64,000 bases of DNA from JAFDZV01 sp964455525 (lineage in GTDB: Bacteria; Bacteroidota; Ignavibacteria; OLB7): NCBI GenBank assembly GCA_964455525.1, contig CAYVWR010000008.1:1-64000 (forward strand), given 5' to 3'. The translations under genes were made by a program, and so were the position numbers. Below the pieces are notes generated by a model. The model made no database searches. It worked only from the letters and a program-made list of their open reading frames with translations, and had not been told where the DNA came from. Shown one piece after another: positions 18,001-27,271 of this stretch (positions are counted from its first letter, which is position 1; every line of letters begins with the position of its first letter).

Positions 18001-18917
18001 CTCCAATACTATTATGGTGGTTACGAAGAATTCGTCAATCCTCTCCCTGTGCTTGACCATTCGTATCATCGGAATCGGCCGGTATACTCAGCGCGCCGCT
18101 TTCGGTATCAAACAACCAATAGCGCTTTACCACCCGATGCCCATTACCATCCTCGCAATACATTCCATTCATCTTGGTATTCTCCATTCCATCAGTGCAC
18201 ATATATTCACCTTAAAGCGATACAGGAATCGCCGGAATCACATCTGCGAATCACCAGTTCCGCATGCAGAGCCGGGGATTCCTCCCTTATCATTGTGGTA
18301 CCCGATGCCGTTGTGGCCCCTTCATCACATGACTGATTGCCATATCACCCATCAACCGCCCCGAACCACATGACGACTCCACAGGCAGTGCAAATGGGCT
18401 AAGGTCGTGCCCCTTTTATGTCGATCGGAGCCTGAATGGTGGCAGTATATAAATACCCATCCAGGCCCCGAGTATCGACAATAACCAACGGCGCTGCGCG
18501 CAGAGCGTGGCATGTCTGGCTGCGCTTCATGCACAGCGCTGACTGTTTCGTTGTGGAAAAGCTCTTTCCAGCTTTTAGTGCGACGCTCAATGTGAGGAAC
18601 TGGGGGAGGATCGTTTTTTATACAACCCTCCAGCAGGTGAGATCACGTAAAACCAATGAAAACTTACTACTTCATGGTCTCGAAACTGTGCTCAAACGTG
18701 ATGGTGACAGACCTCTCCAACAAGGGCAAAAACCCCCATTCCAGCAAAAAAACCTATGTTTTCATAGTTAAATATTTTCTTATTCAGCTTGTATGAAAAA
18801 GGCCCTTCCCACCTCTTCCCAGAACTTTCCAAACCGGCATGGCAAAGGCCGTAGCCGTCCGCAGTACACACCGTATCCGAACGGGTTCATGCATTCATAG
18901 GCAATCGGACCAGGGAA

Positions 18918-18943
18918 CCCTCTACCATATGGAGTAGAGAGGG
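18918..18943 (-). terminator. Hairpin downstream of the P450 gene
   Basis: CCCTCTAC pairs with GTAGAGAGGG (two-base bulge), 48 bp after the P450 stop codon. Confidence 0.5.
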
Positions 18944-18990
18944 CGCTCAGGATGCCAAGCACCAGACTTCCACTTCAAGCATTACATGCA

Positions 18991-20355
18991 CTAACGGCGC
19001 GTAACCCTCATGGTGATGCCGGATTTCGGACGCAATGTAATGGAGGGCAGGAAGTCCACCGGCTCCGTTTGTCTCAACTCCAGATGAAAGCGTTGCAGAA
19101 TGGTTGCCAGTATCAGGGCTGCTTCCATCATAGCAAATGTATCACCGATGCACCGGCGCGCTCCTCCTCCGAAGGGGAAGTAGGCGAACTTCGGAAGCTT
19201 GGCAGCGCGCTCCTCATTCCAGCGGGAAGGATCGAAGAGTTCCGGTTCGTCAAAGAAGCGAGGGTCATAGTGCACCACCCACTGGCTCATAATCACCTGT
19301 GCCCCCTTCGGTATATCATACTCGCCGATCCGGCAATCGCGGATCGCCTCGCGCCCGACTCTCCAGGCAGGTGGGAACAGGCGCATCGACTCCTTGACCA
19401 CCATCTCGGTATACCGCAGCTTCTGCATATCGGCAGCTCCGGGAGGAGATCCGCCGAGAACGGTATCGATCTCATCAACAAGGTTCTGCTCGATCTTCGG
19501 ATGCTGAGCCAGCAGGTACAGCGTCCAGGAAAGAGCGATTGCCGTCGTTTCATGTCCGGCAAGAAAGAGCGTCATAACCTCATCACGCAGTTGCAGATCG
19601 CTCATGCCAGCACCATCTTCATCCTGTGCCTGAAGAAGCATGGAGATAAGATCATTGCCTGCATGCGAGGCACCCCGCCGTTCATGGATGATATCATAGA
19701 TGATTCCATCCAGACGACGGCGGACGCGATTGAACCGGATGTTCCGGGGGAGCGGAAACCGATCGAACAGGCTTATCAACCCCATCTTGTCGATAAAGCG
19801 CTGAAGCGCCATATCAAGCGCTTCTCCCACATCGGAGGCACGATCATCGACATCGACGCCGAACAGGGTTTCTGCAACGATCGCCAAGGTGAGCCGCATC
19901 ATCTCATCATGGACATCGAAGACAGAGCCATCCTGCCATCGCTCAAGCATTTCGTGGGTACGCATCACCATCGTTTCGCCATATCCCACAATGCGATCAC
20001 GGTGAAACGCTGGCTGCATAAGCCGACGCTGGCGAAGCCAGAAATCCCCATCGCTGGTGAGCAGGCCATTGCCCAGCACCTCGCTTGCGCGGCGCAGAAG
20101 GCTTGGCTTGATAAAATTCCGGTTGGATGTTATCAGCACCTGCTCGATCAGATCTGGATGGCTCAGCAGGTATCCATCCAGATGCAAGAGCTTCACATGG
20201 ACAAAGTCCCCATGCTCCCGTGCCCAACTCCGAAGAGTGGCCAGCGGATCGCGCCTTAGTTCCGGGAGACTTCCAACAAAAAAGCGCCCTTTAGGCCCGG
20301 GAGGCTGTCTACGAGCTGTTGTCATATTCATTGGCAGAGTTTGCAATGCACACAT
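18991..20355 (-). CDS. Cytochrome P450
   Basis: 454 residues. It is a soluble bacterial-size P450 with all signature motifs: the I-helix oxygen-activation motif AGHETTA, the K-helix ExxR (KESMRLFPP), the PERF-like region FDPSRW, and the haem-binding FPFGGGARRCIG with the axial thiolate at Cys402. The N-terminus begins PPGPKGRFFVGSLPELRRDPL without a membrane anchor. ATGs at 20331 and 20325 are alternative starts. It would hydroxylate or epoxidise a small, probably hydrophobic substrate using external redox partners; none is encoded next to it. It is divergent from a lipoprotein gene and alone on its strand. P450s are patchy in this phylum, so transfer is plausible. Confidence 0.95.
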   Translation of the reverse strand: MCALQTLPMNMTTARRQPPGPKGRFFVGSLPELRRDPLATLRSWAREHGDFVHVKLLHLDGYLLSHPDLIEQVLITSNRNFIKPSLLRRASEVLGNGLLTSDGDFWLRQRRLMQPAFHRDRIVGYGETMVMRTHEMLERWQDGSVFDVHDEMMRLTLAIVAETLFGVDVDDRASDVGEALDMALQRFIDKMGLISLFDRFPLPRNIRFNRVRRRLDGIIYDIIHERRGASHAGNDLISMLLQAQDEDGAGMSDLQLRDEVMTLFLAGHETTAIALSWTLYLLAQHPKIEQNLVDEIDTVLGGSPPGAADMQKLRYTEMVVKESMRLFPPAWRVGREAIRDCRIGEYDIPKGAQVIMSQWVVHYDPRFFDEPELFDPSRWNEERAAKLPKFAYFPFGGGARRCIGDTFAMMEAALILATILQRFHLELRQTEPVDFLPSITLRPKSGITMRVTRR

Positions 20356-20386
20356 ACCGAAATCTCGGGGGGCTAGGTTATCTTTC

Positions 20387-20404
20387 TATAGCGTTCTCGC
20401 TATA
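20387..20404. promoter_or_regulatory. Inverted repeat upstream of the P450 gene
   Basis: The perfect arms TATAGCG and CGCTATA are separated by TTCT. It lies 32-49 bp upstream of the P450 start, in the divergent intergenic region. A second, imperfect palindrome (ATATGTACGTATAT) follows at about 20406-20420. It is operator-like; no regulator is encoded beside it. Confidence 0.4.
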
Positions 20405-20503
20405 TGATATGTACGTATATAGCATCGTTTTATGGGAAGGGCATCCCTGCGGCCGAGGTCCGGGAACGCAATACGGTGAACTTTCATCCATTTTCATGCA
20501 TCT

Positions 20504-21235
20504 ATGAAACACACATCGCCTCTTGAACCAAGCGGGCACATCCGCCGGTTGGTGCTGGCAGCATTTGTGTCGCTGCTGCTGCCGGCCACCGGATGCAACA
20601 CGCAGAACAATGGCGATCTCAGCGGTGCAGACTCGGCTATGCTTGCAACGCAACCTTCTGCAAACAACCCGGCAACCATCCCTTCAGCCGTTGAAGGACG
20701 TCCGGCAACCAAGATCGACACTGTTTACCGTGAGGGTATGCCGGAGGTAGTACGGTTCACGCTGGTACATGAAGGGATGCCATTCAGTACTTACGTGCCG
20801 GAGGGCGATTTCAAGCTGGAAGGAGTAGTGCCTGGCAATGGGACCGGAATACAGTTCATGGCAACCTTTGGCGGAAAGCCGATACCCGAGGCAAATCTCT
20901 ACATCTTCGTTGGGGATGGAACAATCACGCTATCGGAGATAGAGGAGAGGGTCGCTGGCAAGGAAGGGATAGCTGCAAGCAATGACTGGCGTCTCGATAA
21001 GGTGGATGGAGCATCCATTGGATGCGAGTGGGCAACATCGTCCTACAAGCTTGTCGGCCTTGATGGCTCACCAAACATCGTTGGGCAGAGCTGCCTCGGG
21101 ACACATAACGGCCGTCCTTTCTATATGATCGCTACCTATCCGAAACAGTATGCCGAGGGGTTTATGCCACGTGCGAGCGCCATCCTCTCGGATCTTCGCT
21201 GGAAAGACACCGGGACAGGGCTGGCGAAGGAATAA
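20504..21235 (+). CDS. Lipoprotein of unknown function
   Basis: 243 residues with a lipoprotein signal: a hydrophobic stretch (LVLAAFVSLLLPATGC) and lipobox ATGC (Cys31). The mature part reads TQNNGDLSGADS..., then a compact domain from about residue 75 (FTLVHEGMPFSTYVPEGDFKLEGV) to the end. The C-terminal half resembles that of the lipoprotein at 60994-61644 in layout (short Ser/Thr linker, then a domain starting 'F..YVPEGF'-like, ending 'FRSF'-like/'LSDLRW'). No family was recognised. It is anchored in the inner or outer membrane, facing the periplasm. No ribosome binding site is visible. Confidence 0.75.
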   Translation: MKHTSPLEPSGHIRRLVLAAFVSLLLPATGCNTQNNGDLSGADSAMLATQPSANNPATIPSAVEGRPATKIDTVYREGMPEVVRFTLVHEGMPFSTYVPEGDFKLEGVVPGNGTGIQFMATFGGKPIPEANLYIFVGDGTITLSEIEERVAGKEGIAASNDWRLDKVDGASIGCEWATSSYKLVGLDGSPNIVGQSCLGTHNGRPFYMIATYPKQYAEGFMPRASAILSDLRWKDTGTGLAKE

Positions 21236-21310
21236 AAACCCGGTCTGGTGTGTATATCGCATATCGTTTACGGCAGCGATATGGGCACAGCTTCCACGCT
21301 CCACAAAAAA

Positions 21311-21335
21311 CGGGGGAACAGATACTGTTCCCCCG
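21311..21335. terminator. Bidirectional intrinsic terminator
   Basis: The 11-bp stem CGGGGGAACAG / CTGTTCCCCCG with an ATA loop lies between convergent genes. On the minus strand six T residues follow, so it ends the 1910-codon gene; on the plus strand it follows the lipoprotein gene. Confidence 0.85.
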
Positions 21336-21363
21336 TTCGCGATGTATGCTATCGGCAGCGAGT

Positions 21364-24300
21364 TTACTTCTCTACCTGTATCAACTGATGCAGACGCAGC
21401 GTCGGGGTCTGAAGAACGCAGAAGTATGTGCCAGAAGCAAGCTTCGAGGCATCAAACTGCACCAGATAGCGTCCGGGCTGGAGATCGCCATTCACCAAGG
21501 TTGCCACCGGTTGTCCCAGAAGATCGACGATCACAAGCTGTGTGCGACCATGCTCGTTTACTTCATACTCGATCTCGGAGACCGCATGTGCTGGATTTGG
21601 CCGCACACTCTTGATGGCCGCGTTGCCGCTTGCATCCACCAATCGCCGCCCACCGGTCTCGCAGATATCGGTAAGCGTGAAACGTCCGGCAATCATCCGC
21701 ACCGGCACCGACGTACCATCGACCCAGTTAAAGACCAAAAACTCCAGCGGCGTCGACATCTTCTCGCCGAGCGCTGCAATGAACTCCACTCGCAGCAGTT
21801 CACCCTCGCTCATTGTAGTTGGACGATCGCCCTCGATCATCACCACGCGTTGATCGCCTTCAACCCTAGTCCTGAATCGGGGATCGACAGGGATAAGCAG
21901 ATTCTTATCGAACCGCAGTTCACCAACGAACTTCTGCACCTTGTTCCGATCAAGATTCTCCGAAGCGACCAATGCCACAGGAATGCTTACCCTCTCGCCC
22001 GGTGCAGCTTCCAGCTCGGGAAGCTGCACGGTGGCGCTGGCAGCACTGACCGTGGTAAACGGCGCCGACGTGGCACTACAGCCATTGCTGTCCACCACCG
22101 TTACCGTATAGGTGCCAACAACCTGTGTGTAGTAGGATCGGGCGGTACCACCGGAGATCGCCACCCCCTCCAGCCACCACTGATATAGCGCAGGTTTTGG
22201 CCCATCCACCGTATCAATCACGGCAACGAGCGTATCACCTACGGCAACGATCAGCGGCGTGGAGAGTTGCGGGAAGACCACAACGTCCACTTTTGCCGAT
22301 ACACCAACACAGCTATCCAGATCGTGCACGGTCACCGTATAACTTCCGGCCTGTTTCACAAAGATCGACGGAGTAGTATCCCCTGTTGACCAGCGATAAT
22401 GCTTGAACCCGGATGTGGCCTCCAGCCTCAGGCTATCCCCCGCACACAGGCCTGGGCGCCCATCTGGAACGATCTTCGGATCAAGCGGCGGCTTCTGTGT
22501 CACCGTGATCTCACCTGTGCCGGAGCATCCCCCCGCATCGGTTACGGTCACCACATAGGTACGAGGTGTGCGTACGGTAATAAACCGCCCGGTGCTGCCA
22601 TCATCCCAGCGATAGGCTGCATAGCCATCCCCGGCATCAAGCGTGATCTCCGCATTCTCGCAGATGAGCGTGGACTTGTCCGCCGTAACGGTGGGCTGCA
22701 ACGATGTGCCAACGACCACCTTGTAGCGCACCGTCGCCTCGCAGGAGGTGACTCCCGATCGCTGCCTAAGCTCGATCCAGTATTCACCGGCGGTAGGCCA
22801 CTCGATCGTGATGGTATTGCTGTTCAGCCCTGTCGTGGGCTGCCCGCCTGCCACGCTCCACGTATAACTGTCGCCGGCGATATTCACCACGGCATAGGTC
22901 TTCGTGGAATTGATGCAGACCGAGCCTGGCCCGGTGATAACAGGGGCCGGGGGAGCGGCCACAACAACCTCTATCGGCTCCGAGGTTCCCCGGCAACCAT
23001 TGGAGTCCACCACGCTGAGCGTATAGGTGCCGGAGGTCCATACCGCAATCCGATCGATCGTCTGCCCGCCGGACCAGCGATAATCCTCATAGGGCTGGGA
23101 GGTGGTAAGGTAGACTGTATCGCCGGGACACAAGGTTGTGCTACGGCTGGCCACAATTGTGGGTTTCGGCCCATCGACGATCGTCACGGTGTACGGCTTG
23201 GAGGTGCCGCCGCACCCACTGGTATTCTCCACGCTTACCGTATATGAACCGGGATCCTTTACCGTAATGGTACGGGTTGTAGCATTGTTCGACCATTGAT
23301 AGGACGCATATCCCCCTCCTGCATCAAGCGTGATGCTATCGCCCGGACAGAGTCTGGAAGAACGATTCCCGGTGATATTTGGAACGAGGGCCGATCCAAC
23401 CACAACATTGACCGTGCTTGTTGCCTTGCACGTTGTTGCTGGATCGGTAGCGATTACGGTGACAGTGCCGTTGCCTGCCGGACCCCAGTTGACTGTGATA
23501 GAATTGGTGCTTCCCCCTGAAGCGATCGAGGCACCGGCTCCGGTCACCGACCATTCATAGATAAGGCCGGGCACGGCAGGGATGCTATAGGTCTCGGAGG
23601 AGTTGACACACACCTCAAGCGACCCCGAGATAAGGACATTCGGCTTTGGATTCACCGTTACAGTGACCGTATCGGAAAAAGCCTCGCAGTTGGTGGCATT
23701 GCTCACCATCGCGTAATAGGTGCCGGATTTGGTGACGCGCAACGAAGAGCCGATGGCACCGTTCGACCAGATCACCTTCTGGAATCCACTTCCCTCTACG
23801 TTCAGCAATATCTCCTCACCCTCGCAGAGAACATGAGGGCCGGGAGGATTGATCTTTGGCTTGGGGCGTTCGCTCATTGTCACGCTGATCTGGGCCTGGT
23901 TGATACAGCCCTTTGTATCGGTCACAGTCAGCGTAAACGTGCCGCTTCTTTTCACCGTGATCTGCTTGCTGGTCTCTCCGGTAGACCACTCGTACTTGTC
24001 CAGATTGTTGGGATCGGCAACAAGCACGGTGCTATCCCCTTCGCAGAACTCCGTAGGAAGGAGATTGACGACCCTGATAGCCGGTTTCCGATTCACCTTG
24101 ACATAGACGCTATTCGAGGTGGTAGAGCAACCGCTGCCCGGGCTTACCGACTTTGCGAAATAGGTTCCCTGTGTAGTTACCACAAGCGAGCTTCCAGTGC
24201 TACCATTCGACCACTCGATGTTTCCGCCGACGCCTCCATTGGCGGCAAGGGTAGTGCTAAGCCCTTCGCAGATCTCGACCGTATCGGCAGGAAAGACGTT

Positions 24301-27096
24301 CAGCGCCGTGGGTCTGGGATGTTCGGTAACGGTCTGCTGTGCCGAATCGGGGCATCCCCAGCGATCGGTCACGATCACGCGATAGGTTCCCCCCTGCTTC
24401 ACGGTCAGACGTGCCGATGCCGCACCGGGAATCACGACCCCATCCCGCTTCCACCTGTATGTGCTATAAGGCCCGCCGGTCGTATTCAGCTCCACCGAGT
24501 CGCCGGCACACAGCAGCGGTGGCGGCGCGAGCACAGGATTGGGACGATCGAGCTTCTTGACAGTGATTTTTGGGGAGGTAGCCGGACATCCGCCCGGGCT
24601 TTCCACCCGTAGATAATAGTCGCCGCTTTCGGTGAGCGTCACCGAGGCCAAGGTGCTGAACGGGACAGCATCGGCATTGCGGTACCACTCGATCTTGGTA
24701 TAGCCGGTCGCATCGAACGAAAGCGTCAAGCTCTGATCATGACAGAAGGTGGTGGGGCCGCTGGAATCTATTGTCGGCGGCACGGGGTCGCAGAACACCG
24801 ATATGAAGGCATCGGTCATCCCTGCATAAAACGGTTGCTGGGCTGGTTCACTGGCCGAACGGGGACGAACGAAGGGGACTGCCGAATTGGACTGCGTATG
24901 ACCGGCAATGATGATAAAGCCATGCGGATCGAACGAAATACCGTGTCCCTGATCGTCCTGCGAGCCGCCGTAATATGTCCCCCATGACTGTTGGCCTCGC
25001 GCCGTCAGCTTTACGATGAACGCATCATGGTCCCCCCCCTGATAGGTACTCTGGAACGCTTTCTCATCAGGAGGAGAGGTCACCGGAAAGGATGTGCTGT
25101 TGGTAATACCGGTTGCAAGAACGTTGCCGATGGGGCTTGCCGCAACGCCAACACCGATATCCCGCCCGCTGCCACCAACATAGGTAGCCCATTGCCGTAC
25201 TCCATCGGGATCGTACTTCACGATGAACGCATCGCTTACCCCCCCCCCATAGCGAGGCTGGAACTCATCGGATGTTGGCAGATCGCTGCTGGTTGTCGTG
25301 CCGGTGATAAGCACATTCTTATCGCCGTCGGTTGTTATGCCACAGAACCCGACCGCACCGCCAAGAAGGCCGAACCCCCCTTCGTTCTCCTTCCCTGTAC
25401 CTCCATAATAGGTTGACCATAGCAGAGATCCACTGGAATTGAACTTGACGACAAACGCATCGGTATTGCCTTTATAGGTCGATCCATTGGTAACAGGGAA
25501 CGCATTGGGAGCGGTGCCGCCGGTGGTCCAGCCGGTAAAGACGATGTTATCATCGATATCGGATGCAGCCGCATAGCCATACTCGGTGCCCGTGCCTCCG
25601 TAATACGTTGCCCACAGACGCTGGCCATCTTTATCGAGCTTTATCAGAAGGATCTCGTATCCTCCCTTGCGCGTGGTCTGATATGCCGGACTTGTGGCCA
25701 GCCCATCGTTCTGGGTCGTTACCAGCACCGCAACGTTATCATTGCTATCCACGGCAAATCCATAGCCATCATCCCAGCCATTACCGCCGATATGGGTGCT
25801 CCAGAGCAGAGATCCCGCCGGCGAGAACTTTGCGACGAATGCATCTCGTCCCCACGGTATACCACTGCCTTGAAGGTTGGCACTGCCGCTTCTGAGTGCT
25901 CCGGCCGTGGTGGGGACGGCGCCCTCGGTATGCCCTGTGATAAAGACATTCCCGTTCTTATCGCTGGAAACCCCATGGCCGATCTCATCACGGCTGCCAC
26001 CGAAATATGTGGCCCACTGCCGTATGCCTCTCTGATTGAACTTCACAAGGAATACGTCGCCAAAGGAGGTTCCCCCCTGAAAGGTTTCCTGATACGCACC
26101 GGGGGTGGTGGGAAAAGGGCTGCTGAGCGTATACCCGGTTATCAGAACATTGCTGCTACGATCAACTTCGGTAGGATCGCCACCGTTCATATTCTCGGTC
26201 CTTACTCCCCCATAGAAGGTAGCCCAGATCTGCTCGGGATCGATCACAAGATTTTTTGCGCGATCATAGTTCCCCACGGAGAAGCCTACGACACCATCGG
26301 TAAGACGATAGGAGCTGGTGACGACGTTTCTACCAACTCCGGCATAGACATCCTGATAGGTATAGGGCTTCCCTTCATGCAGAAATCCAAGCGGCGTAAC
26401 CACACGCAGGGAACCATCGCGCTCTACCTTGGTACGATTGGCCGCAGTATAACGCAACCGTATATCGTCAACCGATCCTCCCGGCCGCACAACAAAATCC
26501 GCCTTCGTTCCTGATCCCATCGCATAGATCACCAGATCGATATTCGGGTAGACCTCCTTGTAGATCAGCTTGCGGTAGGTAGGAACATTGGTGATACCAT
26601 CGGGACAATGCGCCAGATAGTAGTTGAGATACTCGTCGGCAGCATCCTCGGCCAGAACCGTTGCCTCCGCATTGGCACCCACAAGCTCAAGATCCATCCG
26701 GTACAGGTGCAACCTGGGACGCTCGGCGGCATGGTGGTCGTGGTTATGGTCATGATCGTCGCCATCATGGGAATGGCAGCGCCCGAGCTGCCGCGCATCA
26801 CCCTCCAGACGGCTAAAAACATAGCTCACGCCGGTTCTGGTGAAATACAGTTCCACCCCGTTTGATTCCGCTTTATATAATATCTCGGGGCGCAGATGCC
26901 CATCGGTATCGACGATCTGCCCGTTGTTCTTTGTGAAGAGCACCGAGGAGGGCTGCCGGAGATGCTGTGGTTGCACGGATGCATTGGTCGTAACAGCTTC
27001 CACTCGTTCTACCGGCTGGGCCGAAAGAGCTATCGGCACGATCAGGAAAAACGAGAGGTGGAGCAGATATCGTAGGAACGTAGCCAGAGTGCTCAT
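21364..27096 (-). CDS. Giant T9SS-exported surface protein with SBBP beta-propeller and Ig-like repeats
   Basis: 1910 residues. A signal peptide (about 1-26) is followed by an N-terminal domain starting FTKNNGQIVDTDGHLRPEILY. That domain contains a His/Asp-rich run (CHSHDGDDHDHNHDHH, bases about 26725-26790). About eight SBBP beta-propeller repeats follow (WATYYGGTG...DAFVVKFNSSGSLLWSTYYGG), roughly residues 280-730. A long array of Ig/PKD-like modules comes next (FCEGDSTVLVADP...YEWSTGETSKQITVKRSGTFTLTVTDTKGC), then a cohesin-like module (VQLPELEAAPGERVSIPVAL). The C-terminus is a T9SS sorting domain (VRPNPAHAVSEIEYEV...LASGTYFCVLQT). It is probably a cell-surface adhesin or binding protein. 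A G10 tract lies in the coding strand at 25239-25248. Confidence 0.92.
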   Translation of the reverse strand: MSTLATFLRYLLHLSFFLIVPIALSAQPVERVEAVTTNASVQPQHLRQPSSVLFTKNNGQIVDTDGHLRPEILYKAESNGVELYFTRTGVSYVFSRLEGDARQLGRCHSHDGDDHDHNHDHHAAERPRLHLYRMDLELVGANAEATVLAEDAADEYLNYYLAHCPDGITNVPTYRKLIYKEVYPNIDLVIYAMGSGTKADFVVRPGGSVDDIRLRYTAANRTKVERDGSLRVVTPLGFLHEGKPYTYQDVYAGVGRNVVTSSYRLTDGVVGFSVGNYDRAKNLVIDPEQIWATFYGGVRTENMNGGDPTEVDRSSNVLITGYTLSSPFPTTPGAYQETFQGGTSFGDVFLVKFNQRGIRQWATYFGGSRDEIGHGVSSDKNGNVFITGHTEGAVPTTAGALRSGSANLQGSGIPWGRDAFVAKFSPAGSLLWSTHIGGNGWDDGYGFAVDSNDNVAVLVTTQNDGLATSPAYQTTRKGGYEILLIKLDKDGQRLWATYYGGTGTEYGYAAASDIDDNIVFTGWTTGGTAPNAFPVTNGSTYKGNTDAFVVKFNSSGSLLWSTYYGGTGKENEGGFGLLGGAVGFCGITTDGDKNVLITGTTTSSDLPTSDEFQPRYGGGVSDAFIVKYDPDGVRQWATYVGGSGRDIGVGVAASPIGNVLATGITNSTSFPVTSPPDEKAFQSTYQGGDHDAFIVKLTARGQQSWGTYYGGSQDDQGHGISFDPHGFIIIAGHTQSNSAVPFVRPRSASEPAQQPFYAGMTDAFISVFCDPVPPTIDSSGPTTFCHDQSLTLSFDATGYTKIEWYRNADAVPFSTLASVTLTESGDYYLRVESPGGCPATSPKITVKKLDRPNPVLAPPPLLCAGDSVELNTTGGPYSTYRWKRDGVVIPGAASARLTVKQGGTYRVIVTDRWGCPDSAQQTVTEHPRPTALNVFPADTVEICEGLSTTLAANGGVGGNIEWSNGSTGSSLVVTTQGTYFAKSVSPGSGCSTTSNSVYVKVNRKPAIRVVNLLPTEFCEGDSTVLVADPNNLDKYEWSTGETSKQITVKRSGTFTLTVTDTKGCINQAQISVTMSERPKPKINPPGPHVLCEGEEILLNVEGSGFQKVIWSNGAIGSSLRVTKSGTYYAMVSNATNCEAFSDTVTVTVNPKPNVLISGSLEVCVNSSETYSIPAVPGLIYEWSVTGAGASIASGGSTNSITVNWGPAGNGTVTVIATDPATTCKATSTVNVVVGSALVPNITGNRSSRLCPGDSITLDAGGGYASYQWSNNATTRTITVKDPGSYTVSVENTSGCGGTSKPYTVTIVDGPKPTIVASRSTTLCPGDTVYLTTSQPYEDYRWSGGQTIDRIAVWTSGTYTLSVVDSNGCRGTSEPIEVVVAAPPAPVITGPGSVCINSTKTYAVVNIAGDSYTWSVAGGQPTTGLNSNTITIEWPTAGEYWIELRQRSGVTSCEATVRYKVVVGTSLQPTVTADKSTLICENAEITLDAGDGYAAYRWDDGSTGRFITVRTPRTYVVTVTDAGGCSGTGEITVTQKPPLDPKIVPDGRPGLCAGDSLRLEATSGFKHYRWSTGDTTPSIFVKQAGSYTVTVHDLDSCVGVSAKVDVVVFPQLSTPLIVAVGDTLVAVIDTVDGPKPALYQWWLEGVAISGGTARSYYTQVVGTYTVTVVDSNGCSATSAPFTTVSAASATVQLPELEAAPGERVSIPVALVASENLDRNKVQKFVGELRFDKNLLIPVDPRFRTRVEGDQRVVMIEGDRPTTMSEGELLRVEFIAALGEKMSTPLEFLVFNWVDGTSVPVRMIAGRFTLTDICETGGRRLVDASGNAAIKSVRPNPAHAVSEIEYEVNEHGRTQLVIVDLLGQPVATLVNGDLQPGRYLVQFDASKLASGTYFCVLQTPTLRLHQLIQVEK
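25239..25248 (-). repeat. G10 homopolymer tract inside the surface-protein gene
   Basis: Ten consecutive C on the plus strand (G10 in the coding strand) encode three glycines and part of a valine codon in an SBBP repeat (YGGGVSDAF). A second tract of eight lies at 25032-25039. Other homopolymers noticed in the window reach seven. Confidence 0.85.
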
Positions 27097-27271
27097 ACGT
27101 GATAGCCTTAGGAGTGGTATGTAGGGCCAGGCACTATGCGGGGTCTTTTTGGCGATTCAGTATAAAATATAGACAACAAAGAAGTGTAAACAAATAGGCC
27201 TTGGTAAATACAAATAGACATCAACGATCGATGGTGAATAGAATGCCGAAGCCCATCTCTACAGAAGCAGA

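Larger units (their letters stand above)
17680..18990. other. Intergenic region of 1.3 kb with several minus-strand hairpins
   Basis: No convincing protein-coding gene. It contains the P450 terminator near 18918, a strong terminator-like hairpin at 17976-18000 and a weaker one (GGGCATG/CATGCCC, 17847-17869). Both of the latter are oriented for minus-strand transcripts that no visible gene explains. Confidence 0.5.

Noticed and set aside
18952..20259. 435-codon plus-strand frame
   Set aside because: It is antisense to the cytochrome P450 gene, which has all P450 motifs.
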